A DNA stretch of 64,000 nt, from NCBI RefSeq assembly GCF_004352855.1, contig NZ_SJSC01000003.1, positions 434,001 to 498,000 on the forward strand. The letters are read 5' to 3'. The notes beneath the pieces were generated by a model. The model did no database searches. It was not told where the DNA came from and saw only the letters and a program-made list of their open reading frames with translations. The stretch comes from Marinomonas sp. KMM3893. GTDB lineage: Bacteria > Pseudomonadota > Gammaproteobacteria > Pseudomonadales > Marinomonadaceae. A program made the position numbers and the translations under genes. Positions 24,910 to 33,578 of the stretch are shown here, piece by piece (position 1 is the first letter of the stretch; the number at the start of each line of letters is the position of its first letter).

Positions 24910-26646
24910 ATGACAGAATCCAGTTTTAGCTTAGATTTGGCCACTGAATTAAAGGCCATTGTAGGAAGTCAATACACCTTAACGGATGAAGACAAGAAGC
25001 AGCCATATTGTCAGGGCTTTCGCCTTGGTGGTGGTAATGCGTATGCGGTGGTGCGACCGGGCAGTTTGGTGGAGATTTGGAAAGTACTAAAAGCCTGTGT
25101 TAAGGCGGATGTGATTGTCATTATGCAAGCGGCAAACACAGGTTTGACCGGCGGTTCTACCCCGAATGGCGCAGAGTACGATCGTCCGATTGTGATTATC
25201 AGCACCATGCGCATTGATGATATTCAATTGATCGATCAAGGTAAGCAGATTGTTGGCTTGGCCGGCAGTACCTTGTTTGGCTTAGAAGAAAGGCTAAAAC
25301 CATTCGGTCGTGAACCGCATTCGGTGATTGGTTCATCTTGTATTGGTGCATCGATTGTTGGTGGTATTTGTAACAACTCAGGCGGTGCCTTGGTGCAGCG
25401 CGGTCCTGCGTACACAGAAATGTCCTTGTTTGCCCAAGTGACAAGCGACGGTGAGCTGGAGTTGGTGAACAACCTTGGTATTGATTTGGGCGATACGCCA
25501 GAGCAAGTGTTAGAAAACCTTGGTAATCAAAGTTATCAAGAAAAAGACGTTCATTTCCCAGACAAACGCGGCTCGGATAACGAATACCAACAGCGGATTC
25601 GCGATGTCGACGCCGATACGCCATCACGCTTTAATGCGGACGCTCGCCGTTTGTTTGAAGCATCAGGCTGTGCCGGTAAATTGGCGGTGTTTGCGGTGCG
25701 CATTGATACTTTCCCGATTCCAGAAAAACATCAGGTTTTCTACATAGGCACCAACGATCCTGCGGTAATGGAACAAATGCGCCGAGATATGTTGTCGACC
25801 TTTAAAAACCTGCCTGTTTCGGGCGAATACATGCACCGAAGCAGTTACGACATCAGTAAAAAATACGGCAAAGACAGTTTCTTGGTGATCGATAAATTGG
25901 GCACCAAGTACATTCCTAAAATGTTTGCCATAAAGCGTGCGGTCGATCGCTGGGCAGGAAAATTTAAGTTTATGCCAAACAAGTTTTCAGATCGTATGAT
26001 GCAATACATCAGCCAGCTGTTTCCGAATCATTTGCCGAAACGCATGGAAGAATACCGTGACAAATACGAACATCATTGGATTGTAGAAACCAGCAACGAG
26101 GGTGTTGCAGAAACCAAAGCTTACTTGGAAAACTTCTTTAAAGACAACGAAGGGGATTTCCTAGAGTGTACGGATCGCGAGGCGGATCAAGCGATTCTGC
26201 ACCGCTATGTGACCGGTGGTGCATTGGGTCGTTACCATGTGATGAATGGCAAAGATCTGGGTTCCATCATGACCATTGACGTGGCATTCCCGCGTAATGA
26301 GCAAGATTGGTTTGAGCAATTGCCGCCAGAGATCGACGATAAAGTGGCGGTAAAAATGTATTACGGCCATTTCTTCTGCCACGTGATGCATCAAAATTAC
26401 ATCATGAAAAAAGGCGTGGATGCGAAGGCGGTTAAAAAGCAGATTTTATCCAGCTATGACGCTCGTGGCGCTGAATACCCAGCGGAACATAATGTTGGGC
26501 ACGAATACATTGCGAAGCCTGCTTTGCGTGAGTTTTATCAAAAAACAGATCCGACCAACAGTTTTAACTCCGGCATTGGTGGCACCAGTAAACTGAAAAA
26601 CTGGCAATCACTGGATGACAAACATCAGGGGTGTGGCTGCAAATAA
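24910..26646 (+). CDS. dld: quinone-dependent D-lactate dehydrogenase
   Basis: A 578-residue FAD-dependent D-lactate:quinone oxidoreductase, peripheral on the inner membrane, converting D-lactate to pyruvate. It is colinear with E. coli Dld: FAD-domain blocks MQAANTGLTGGSTPNG, HSVIGSSCIGASIVGGICNN and QRGPAYTEMSLFA, then the D-lactate dehydrogenase membrane-binding part (LFPNHLPKRMEEYRDKYEHH) and the ending DPTNSFNSGIGGTSKLKNWQ. The start at MTESSFS matches the family N-terminus; a longer frame from 24820 adds 30 unlikely residues. A strong terminator follows. It is a single-gene unit. Confidence 0.94.
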   Translation: MTESSFSLDLATELKAIVGSQYTLTDEDKKQPYCQGFRLGGGNAYAVVRPGSLVEIWKVLKACVKADVIVIMQAANTGLTGGSTPNGAEYDRPIVIISTMRIDDIQLIDQGKQIVGLAGSTLFGLEERLKPFGREPHSVIGSSCIGASIVGGICNNSGGALVQRGPAYTEMSLFAQVTSDGELELVNNLGIDLGDTPEQVLENLGNQSYQEKDVHFPDKRGSDNEYQQRIRDVDADTPSRFNADARRLFEASGCAGKLAVFAVRIDTFPIPEKHQVFYIGTNDPAVMEQMRRDMLSTFKNLPVSGEYMHRSSYDISKKYGKDSFLVIDKLGTKYIPKMFAIKRAVDRWAGKFKFMPNKFSDRMMQYISQLFPNHLPKRMEEYRDKYEHHWIVETSNEGVAETKAYLENFFKDNEGDFLECTDREADQAILHRYVTGGALGRYHVMNGKDLGSIMTIDVAFPRNEQDWFEQLPPEIDDKVAVKMYYGHFFCHVMHQNYIMKKGVDAKAVKKQILSSYDARGAEYPAEHNVGHEYIAKPALREFYQKTDPTNSFNSGIGGTSKLKNWQSLDDKHQGCGCK

Positions 26647-26678
26647 ATGCGTTTTTGATTAACAAAAACGTCTATTTA

Positions 26679-26714
26679 GAAGCCGAGGTGGAAACATCTC
26701 GGCTTCTTTTTTTT
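26679..26714 (+). terminator. terminator of dld
   Basis: Nine-bp stem GAAGCCGAG/CTCGGCTTC with a 10-base loop, followed by a run of eight T. Confidence 0.92.
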
Positions 26715-26888
26715 CAACCGGCAAGGGTCTGAAAAGCGCGCGAGGTTTGGCATCTTGTTGTGTCTCAGTATGGCACTTTTGCGGACAAATATTGTCTATG
26801 TGGTTTATGGTATGTTTTCCTTTATGGATGCGTTTTCCTTTATGATAGTCCGACAGTATTTTTGTTTTTACCTTGGAACCCCAAAATT

Positions 26889-27584
26889 ATGAACAGTACA
26901 CCCACACACAAGCCACGTCCGATGGTTGACCTTATGGTGAGTGTTATCTTGCCTTCTTTTATTCTGATGAAAATGAGCGGTGAGGACAAACTTGGCGTCA
27001 GTGGTGGCCTAGTTGCTGCGCTTGCGTTCCCACTTGGTTGGGGGCTGTTTGAGCTTATCAAGTACAAGAAATTCAATTTCATCGCTTTGTTGGGGTTAGT
27101 GAGTGTGTTGCTCACTGGCAGTATTGGTTTGTTTGAACTGGACAACAAATGGCTAGCGATCAAAGAAGCCGCGATCCCTGCATTGATCGGCATCGGTGTG
27201 TGGGTGTCTACTTTTACACGCTACCCTTTGGTGCGCGCTTTGTTTTTTAACGCCTCTATCATGGACGTCGATGCCATTAAGCAAAAGCTTGCTGAAAACA
27301 ACAGTACCGCTCAATTTGAGCGTCAGTTGATGAAAGCCACTTATTTTATCGTGGCCTCTTTTGCTTTTTCCGCGACGATGAATTACATCTTGGCGAAATG
27401 GATAGTCACCAGCCCAGCGGGCACCGAAGCCTTCAATGAAGAGCTAGGGCAAATGACGCTATACAGTTATCCGATGATTGCGATTCCGTCTATGATCATG
27501 ATGATGGGCATTTTTTATTACCTGTGGCGCAGTATTCATAAAGCGACAGGGTTAAAACTGGAAGAGTTGTTGGTTAAAAAATAG
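26889..27584 (+). CDS. VC0807-like integral membrane protein
   Basis: A 231-residue membrane protein with about six hydrophobic segments, resembling the uncharacterised VC0807 family. It begins MNSTPTHKPRPMVDLMVSVI, with TM segments around LPSFILMKMSG, GLVAALAFPLGWGLFELI, FIALLGLVSVLLTGSIGLFEL, IPALIGIGVWVSTF, YFIVASFAFSATMNYILA and MIAIPSMIMMMGIFYYLW. The start is placed here because the upstream extension (from 26760) is unlike the family and lacks a ribosome-binding site. No function is known; single gene followed by a strong terminator. Confidence 0.75.
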   Translation: MNSTPTHKPRPMVDLMVSVILPSFILMKMSGEDKLGVSGGLVAALAFPLGWGLFELIKYKKFNFIALLGLVSVLLTGSIGLFELDNKWLAIKEAAIPALIGIGVWVSTFTRYPLVRALFFNASIMDVDAIKQKLAENNSTAQFERQLMKATYFIVASFAFSATMNYILAKWIVTSPAGTEAFNEELGQMTLYSYPMIAIPSMIMMMGIFYYLWRSIHKATGLKLEELLVKK

Positions 27585-27620
27585 CATTTCCTTCGCGTAA
27601 CACCGCCTGTTCGATCGTCC

Positions 27621-27661
27621 ATGGCCCTGTTTATCACGCTAGATAAACAGGGCCATTTTTT
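27621..27661 (+). terminator. strong terminator
   Basis: Perfect 15-bp stem ATGGCCCTGTTTATC/GATAAACAGGGCCAT with a 6-base loop and a T-run. It insulates the betaine operon from upstream transcription. Confidence 0.93.
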
Positions 27662-27862
27662 ATTTCTTCGTTCCCTTAGAGTCCTTTCATGATCCCTTTT
27701 TCGTATTAATGGGGCAGTCGCCTTGTTGTGCGTTTTGGCCAAGTCGCTTTTGGTGTTCCTCTAGTCGTTTCCAGCCACCTCTCTCGCGAATCGAAAAATT
27801 ACACTGAGTTCATTGATGTTTACCAACTTTAAAACCTCGATTTTAATCAGGAAGGAAGAGCA

Positions 27863-28840
27863 ATGAACGCAGCAGAGCTACATGATAAAGCCATAGTGAT
27901 CGATGGTTTGATTTGTGCGAAGTGGAACCGTGAACTCTTTGAAGACATGGCCAAGGGAAAATTAACCGCCGCTAATTGTACTGTGTCTTTCTGGGAAAAC
28001 TTTGAAGGTACCGTTCGTAATGTGGTTGAGATGAATCAGCTGATCGAAGCCAATAGCGATTTATTAACCAAGGTGTACACCACCAAAGACATCCATCGGG
28101 CAAAAGCAGAGGGCAAAACTGGGGTCATGATGGGGTTTCAAAATGCCCATGCGTTTGAAGACCAAATTGGCTATGTACAGATTTTTAAAGACCTTGGCGT
28201 GGGCATAGTACAAATGTGCTACAACACGCAAAATTTGGTCGGCACCGGATGTTACGAACGGGATGGCGGGTTATCCGGCTTTGGTCGTGAAATAGTGGCT
28301 GAAATGAACCGCGTCGGCATGCTGTGTGATTTATCTCATGTGGGGCCTAATACCGCCAAAGAAGTCATTCTCGAATCCAACAAGCCGGTCGCTTATTCTC
28401 ATTGTTTGCCGTCAGGGCTAAAAGAGCACCCTCGCAATCGCAGCGACGAAGAGCTTAGGTTCATCGCCGATCATGGCGGTTTTGTGGGCGTTACCATGTT
28501 CACGCCTTTTTTGCGCGCAGGCGTCAATGCCACCATTGACGATTACGTAGAAGCGATTCGTTACATCTACAACCTAGTGGGCGAAGACGCCATTGGCATT
28601 GGCACCGATTTCACCCAAGGCCACGGCGAAGACTTCTTCGAATACCTAACTCATGACAAAGGCTATGCACGCCGTTTAACGCGCTTTGGGGAGATTATTA
28701 ACCCGAAAGGCATTCGCACCGTGGGCGAGTTTCCTAACCTAACCGAGGCCTTATTGAAAGGCGGCTTCAGCGAGCGTCAAGTGTGCAAAATCATGGGCGA
28801 GAATTGGGTGTCATTGCTTGAGAACGTCTGGGGAGAATAA
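27863..28840 (+). CDS. membrane dipeptidase (M19 family), betaine operon
   Basis: A 325-residue amidohydrolase-fold renal-dipeptidase homologue. Zinc-site segments are AIVIDGLICAKWN (the usual HxD is changed here to DGLIC, so the first ligands look altered), MMGFQNAHAFEDQIG, CDLSHVGPNTAKEVI (His ligand), and VAYSHCLPSGLKEHPRNRSDEEL. The later metal-site segment is GIGTDFTQGHG. It is the first gene of the dgc operon, matching the PA5396 position in Pseudomonas aeruginosa (from memory). It may act on a betaine- or sarcosine-derived peptide or amide; the substrate is unknown. The ribosome-binding site (GGAAGGAAGAG) is strong. Confidence 0.88.
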   Translation: MNAAELHDKAIVIDGLICAKWNRELFEDMAKGKLTAANCTVSFWENFEGTVRNVVEMNQLIEANSDLLTKVYTTKDIHRAKAEGKTGVMMGFQNAHAFEDQIGYVQIFKDLGVGIVQMCYNTQNLVGTGCYERDGGLSGFGREIVAEMNRVGMLCDLSHVGPNTAKEVILESNKPVAYSHCLPSGLKEHPRNRSDEELRFIADHGGFVGVTMFTPFLRAGVNATIDDYVEAIRYIYNLVGEDAIGIGTDFTQGHGEDFFEYLTHDKGYARRLTRFGEIINPKGIRTVGEFPNLTEALLKGGFSERQVCKIMGENWVSLLENVWGE

Positions 28841-28932
28841 GAGGTTCTTGTTGTGACGTTCAAGCGATTTCGTTCATAGGGTTTTAATGTTCAGTTAATC
28901 AATTTAGCGACCAATGTCTTAGGAAAAAAATT

Positions 28933-29478
28933 ATGGGAACTCATGCACCAGAAATGCCAATTGCCGTCGATGATGACACCGGTGTTTGGAATACCGATGC
29001 TTTGCCAATGCTGTATGTACCACGCCATTTTTTCGTTAATAACCATATGGCGATTGAAGCCGAAATAGGCGCAGATAGATACGCCGAAATTCTCTACAAA
29101 GCCGGCTATAAATCTGCGTATTTTTGGTGTGAAAAAGAAGCTGAACTGCACGGCTTTAGCGGCGATGAAGTGTGGCACCATTATTTAAAACGTCTTTCAC
29201 AACGGGGCTGGGGCTTTTTTATTACCGAAGCCTTGGATGTGGCAAACGGCACCGCTAAGGTGCGCTTAGAAAACTCCGCCTTTGTGTACCATTATCAGCA
29301 AGAACACGGTTGTAAGGTGAATCGCAAGGTGGATTATATGTTCACCGGCTGGTTCGCTGGCGCGCTCGATCAGGTGGCCAAAAGCCAAGGGCTGACAGTG
29401 CGCAGCCAAGCCATTCAAACACAGAGTGCTGCAGAAGAAGGGTGCGATGTGGGCTACTTCTCGGTGTCACCACTGTAA
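28933..29478 (+). CDS. DUF5943/V4R-like protein, betaine operon
   Basis: A 181-residue cytosolic protein of the kind found between the dipeptidase and dgcA genes in pseudomonads (PA5397-like). The N-terminal part reads LPMLYVPRHFFVNNHMAIEAEIG. The C-terminal part has the V4R/4-vinyl-reductase-like pattern (ENSAFVYHY, DYMFTGWFAGALDQVA), a fold that usually binds small hydrophobic ligands or tetrapyrrole precursors. No catalytic residue can be assigned. AGGA is 8 bases before the ATG. Its conserved position argues for a role in dimethylglycine oxidation or its cofactors, but this is inference. Confidence 0.8.
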   Translation: MGTHAPEMPIAVDDDTGVWNTDALPMLYVPRHFFVNNHMAIEAEIGADRYAEILYKAGYKSAYFWCEKEAELHGFSGDEVWHHYLKRLSQRGWGFFITEALDVANGTAKVRLENSAFVYHYQQEHGCKVNRKVDYMFTGWFAGALDQVAKSQGLTVRSQAIQTQSAAEEGCDVGYFSVSPL

Positions 29479-29524
29479 TCTTTTGACTTGTTGTCCGTTA
29501 TTTTAAATAAGGCGGGGTTCTATT

Positions 29525-31600
29525 ATGTCCCAGTATGATGCGTTGTTCGAGCCATTAAACATCAACAAATTGACGATACGCAACCGTATCGTCAGCACGG
29601 CTCACGCGGAGGTATATGCCACCGATGGGGGCATGACAACAGACCGTTATGTGAAGTATTACGAAGAAAAAGCCAAAGGCGGTTGTGGTTTGTGTATTTG
29701 CGGTGGCTCCAGCGTGGTGTCGATAGACAGCCCACAAAGCTGGTGGAGTTCCGTTAATTTGTCCGTCGATCGTATTATTCCGCACTTTCAAAATCTGGCC
29801 GACGCGGTACACAAACACGGTGGCAAGATCATGATTCAAATTACCCATATGGGACGTCGCTCCCGTTGGGATGGCGAAAACTGGCCAAACTTGATGTCGC
29901 CTTCTGGTATTCGTGAACCTGTGCATCGTGCGACCTGTAAAACCATCGAAGTGGAAGAAATCTGGCGCATCATTGGCGACTTTGCCCAAGCGGCACGCCG
30001 CGCGAAAGAAGGGGGCTTAGACGGTGTTGAGTTGTCGGCGGTTCACCAGCATATGATCGACCAGTTCTGGTCGCCACGAGTCAATAAACGTACCGATGAA
30101 TGGGGCGGCACGTTTGAAGGTCGCATGAAATTTGGCATGGAAGTGCTAAAAGCGGTGCGCGCAGAAGTGGGGCCAGATTTTGTTGTCGGTTTGCGCATTT
30201 CGGGGGATGAGTTTCACCCCGATGGTTTAAACCACGAAGACATGAAGCAAATAGCCAAATACTTTGACGACACTGGCATGATCGACTATTTCGGTGTGGT
30301 CGGGTCAGGTTGTGATACTCACAACACCTTGGCCAATGTGATCCCCAACATGAGTTACCCGCCAGAACCGTTTTTGCACCTTGCTGCGGGCATTAAAACC
30401 GTGGTGTCTGTGCCTGTGATACATGCCCAGAACATTAAAGACCCAAACCAAGCCAAACGTATTATTGAAGGCGGCTATGTGGACTTTGTCGGCATGACCC
30501 GCGCGCACATTGCTGACCCGCACTTTATTGCCAAAATCAAGATGGATCAGGTCGATCAAATACGCCAATGTGTCGGCGCAAACTATTGCATCGATCGCCA
30601 ATACCAAGGTTTAGACGTGTTGTGCATTCAAAATGCGGCCACTTCTCGAGAATACATGGGGTTGCCTCATACCATAGAGAAAACCACCGGAGTGATTCGT
30701 AATGTGGTTGTGATTGGTGGTGGCCCTGGCGGCATGGAGTCTGCTCGAGTTGCGGCTGAGCGTGGTCATAACGTCACCTTAATAGAAAGGGCTGAGGAGC
30801 TCGGCGGGCAAATTACCTTGGCCGCAAAAGCACCACAGCGGGATCAAATTGCGGGCATTAGTCGTTGGTTAATTATGGAGTTGGAGCGCTTAGGCGTTGA
30901 GATTCGACTCAATACGGCAGCCGATGAATCCTTGGTAAAAAGCCTGAGCCCTGATGTCTGTATTTTGGCAACCGGTGGCCGCCCTTTCCTTGAGCAAAAC
31001 CCAGAGTGGGGCGCAGAAGAAGGCTTGGTGGTGTCCACTTGGGACATTTTAAGTGGCAAGGTAGAGCCGGGTAAAAACGTGCTGATCTACGACACGATTT
31101 GCGAGTTTTCAGGCATGTCGGCGGCGGATTATTTGGCCTCAAAAGGCGCTTTAGTGGAGCTGGTTACGGATGACATTAAGCCCGGTGTTGGCATTGGCGG
31201 TACCACCTTTCCGACTTACTACCGTTCGCTGTATGAAAAAGACGTGATCATGTCTTCTGATTTGATTTTGGAAAAAGTCTACCGCGAAGGGAGCAACCTG
31301 GTGGCGGTGTTAGAAAACGAATACACAGGCCAGCAAGAAGAACGCGTGGTGGATCAAGTGGTGGTGGAGAATGGCACGCGTCCAAACGAGGATTTGTATT
31401 ACGCCTTAAAAGCCTCGTCTTGCAATAAGGGGCAAATCGACATGGAAGCCTTGTTTGATATCAAGCCTCAACCTGTGCTTGAAGCAGAGGGTAACGCGGC
31501 GAGTGATGGCATGATTTTATGGCGTCTTGGGGATTGTGTGTCGCAGCGAAATACGCATGCGGCGCTGTATGATGCTTTGCGCCTTTGCAAAGATCTTTAA
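29525..31600 (+). CDS. dgcA: dimethylglycine demethylase subunit DgcA
   Basis: A 691-residue flavoprotein of the trimethylamine-dehydrogenase/old yellow enzyme type. The N-terminal TIM barrel with FMN covers about 1-370 (LFEPLNINKLTIRNRIVSTAH, quoted in outline). A 4Fe-4S site follows in CVGANYCIDR...VLCIQNAATSRE, then an FAD/NAD(P)-binding domain starting VVVIGGGPGGMESARVAAE. With DgcB it oxidises dimethylglycine to sarcosine, releasing formaldehyde and passing electrons on to the ETF. Gene order (dipeptidase, DUF5943, dgcA, dgcB, etfA, etfB) is the same as in Pseudomonas. No stachydrine-type Rieske neighbour suggests another substrate. Confidence 0.92.
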   Translation: MSQYDALFEPLNINKLTIRNRIVSTAHAEVYATDGGMTTDRYVKYYEEKAKGGCGLCICGGSSVVSIDSPQSWWSSVNLSVDRIIPHFQNLADAVHKHGGKIMIQITHMGRRSRWDGENWPNLMSPSGIREPVHRATCKTIEVEEIWRIIGDFAQAARRAKEGGLDGVELSAVHQHMIDQFWSPRVNKRTDEWGGTFEGRMKFGMEVLKAVRAEVGPDFVVGLRISGDEFHPDGLNHEDMKQIAKYFDDTGMIDYFGVVGSGCDTHNTLANVIPNMSYPPEPFLHLAAGIKTVVSVPVIHAQNIKDPNQAKRIIEGGYVDFVGMTRAHIADPHFIAKIKMDQVDQIRQCVGANYCIDRQYQGLDVLCIQNAATSREYMGLPHTIEKTTGVIRNVVVIGGGPGGMESARVAAERGHNVTLIERAEELGGQITLAAKAPQRDQIAGISRWLIMELERLGVEIRLNTAADESLVKSLSPDVCILATGGRPFLEQNPEWGAEEGLVVSTWDILSGKVEPGKNVLIYDTICEFSGMSAADYLASKGALVELVTDDIKPGVGIGGTTFPTYYRSLYEKDVIMSSDLILEKVYREGSNLVAVLENEYTGQQEERVVDQVVVENGTRPNEDLYYALKASSCNKGQIDMEALFDIKPQPVLEAEGNAASDGMILWRLGDCVSQRNTHAALYDALRLCKDL

Positions 31601-31631
31601 TGGTTAGAGCGCTCGTTGATGAGGATTCATC

Positions 31632-33578
31632 ATGGTTATTGACTGGTTACCTTCAGTTTTAATTACGACGCTGCTTGTGTTGGCGGTGGTCGGAGGGGTG
31701 CGGCGAGCCAATTTATGGCGCGCCGGACAGCCGGAAAAAGTGAACATAGTGGCGGGTTTATTGGCGCTGCCAAGACGCTATCTGCAGGACCTTCATCATG
31801 TGGTGGAACGGGACAAATATATGTCTCGCAGCCATGTGGCGACGGCCGGTGGTTTTGTTTTGTCGATGATTCTGGTGATCTTGGTGCATGTGTTTGGTGT
31901 CTCTAGCCAGCTGCTGGCGGGGGCATTATTGGTGTCTCTGGTGCTGATGTTTGTGGGTGCTCTGTTCATTGCGAAGCGTCGTTTACATCCCCCTAGTCGT
32001 TTATCGAAAGGGCCTTGGATGCGATTGCCGAAAAGCTTATTGATGTTTTCGCTGACTTTTTTTGTGCTCACGCTTCCTATGGCAGACATTTTGCCTGAAG
32101 GCACTGGCAGTTGGTTGCTGACGCTGGTGTTGTCGATCGGCATTGTTTTGAGTTTGTCTGAAATGCTGTTTGGTATGACGTGGGGCGGGCCGATGAAGCA
32201 CGCTTTTGCTGGCGCTTTGCACCTTGCTTTTCATCGTCGCCCTGAGCGTTTTGGGGGGGGGCGCTCTACTGGGTTAAAACCTGCCGTATTGGGTGGGGAT
32301 GTTCACGGTGTGGCCAAACCGAGCGATTTTAAATGGAACCAATTACTCGGTTTTGACGCTTGTGTGCAGTGCGGTAAATGCGAAGCCATGTGTCCGGCGT
32401 TTGCGGCTGGACAGCCATTGAACCCGAAAAAGTTGATTCAAGATATGGTGGTTGGTTTGGCGGGCGGCACAGATGCAAACTACGCCGGCAGCCCTTATCC
32501 AGCCGGCAAGGGCGACGCAAAAGTGTTGGGCAACGCCAAAGGTGGGATCGATAATGTGATCACCGCCGGTCTCATTGATGCCGATACGTTATGGTCTTGT
32601 ACCACCTGTCGTGCCTGTGTTGAAGAGTGCCCTATGATGATTGAGCACGTGGACGCAATAGTCGATATGCGACGCTTTCTGACAATGGAAAAAGGCAAAA
32701 CGCCCAATAAGGGCGCTGAGATCTTAGAGAATATCATAGCGACGGACAATCCAAACGGTTATGCGCCAGCGAGCCGAACGCATTGGGCGGCGGATCAGAA
32801 TTTGCCCTTGATGAAACAAAAGCAAACCGCGGAGGTTTTGTTTTGGGTATCCGATGGCGCTTTTGATATGCGCAGTCAGCGTATTCTCCGAGCTTTTGTG
32901 GCTCTAATGAAAGCCGCTAATGTGGACGTCGCTATTTTAGGTGACGAAGAACTTGATTGTGGCGATGTGGCAAGACGATTGGGCGACGACGCTACCTTTC
33001 AGCAGTTAGCGACGCGTAATCTGGCGACGCTTGGTAAGTATAAATTTAGCAAAATAGTCACCACTGACCCTCACGCTTACCATTGTTTGCGCAATGAATA
33101 CGGTGATTTTGATGTGGATGGTGTCTTGTCTAAAGGAGGGTCAGGCCAAGGCGTTGAGGTTCTTCACCATACCACCTTCTTGAATCAATTGGTGCAACAG
33201 GGGTTACTCAAACTGAGCGCTTTTAAAGGCGGCAAAGTCACCTATCATGATCCGTGTTATCTGGGACGCTACAACGGCGAATACGAGGCGCCAAGAGCAC
33301 TGCTAGAATCATTAGGCATTGAGATCGCGGAAATGGAGCGCTCGGCTTTTCGCTCCCGTTGTTGCGGTGGCGGTGGTGGCGCACCTATTACTGATATTCC
33401 AGGGGAGCGACGTATTGCAGACATGCGAATGGAAGACATTACCCAGACTGGGGCTGAGTTAGTCGCGGTAGGCTGTCAGCAATGTACGGCGATGCTAGAA
33501 GGTGTGGTTGAGCCGCGTCCAGTGGTCAAAGACATCGCTGAAATTCTGCTAGGTCAGCTTATTGAGGAGGTGCATTAA
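31632..33578 (+). CDS. dgcB: dimethylglycine demethylase subunit DgcB (Fe-S membrane subunit)
   Basis: A 648-residue protein. The N-terminal third has several TM segments (about 7-20, 75-115, 130-180). Two ferredoxin-type 4Fe-4S motifs follow, CVQCGKCEAMCPAFA and CTTCRACVEECPMMIEH. The C-terminal half is the heterodisulfide-reductase-like CCG domain (DPCYLGRYNG, RCCGGGGGAP, VGCQQCTAML). It should carry electrons from DgcA towards the ETF or quinone pool. GAGG precedes the ATG by 7 bases and its stop overlaps the etfA start. A nine-G run (32253-32261) encodes Gly-Gly-Gly after RF and could be a slippage site. Confidence 0.92.
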   Translation: MVIDWLPSVLITTLLVLAVVGGVRRANLWRAGQPEKVNIVAGLLALPRRYLQDLHHVVERDKYMSRSHVATAGGFVLSMILVILVHVFGVSSQLLAGALLVSLVLMFVGALFIAKRRLHPPSRLSKGPWMRLPKSLLMFSLTFFVLTLPMADILPEGTGSWLLTLVLSIGIVLSLSEMLFGMTWGGPMKHAFAGALHLAFHRRPERFGGGRSTGLKPAVLGGDVHGVAKPSDFKWNQLLGFDACVQCGKCEAMCPAFAAGQPLNPKKLIQDMVVGLAGGTDANYAGSPYPAGKGDAKVLGNAKGGIDNVITAGLIDADTLWSCTTCRACVEECPMMIEHVDAIVDMRRFLTMEKGKTPNKGAEILENIIATDNPNGYAPASRTHWAADQNLPLMKQKQTAEVLFWVSDGAFDMRSQRILRAFVALMKAANVDVAILGDEELDCGDVARRLGDDATFQQLATRNLATLGKYKFSKIVTTDPHAYHCLRNEYGDFDVDGVLSKGGSGQGVEVLHHTTFLNQLVQQGLLKLSAFKGGKVTYHDPCYLGRYNGEYEAPRALLESLGIEIAEMERSAFRSRCCGGGGGAPITDIPGERRIADMRMEDITQTGAELVAVGCQQCTAMLEGVVEPRPVVKDIAEILLGQLIEEVH

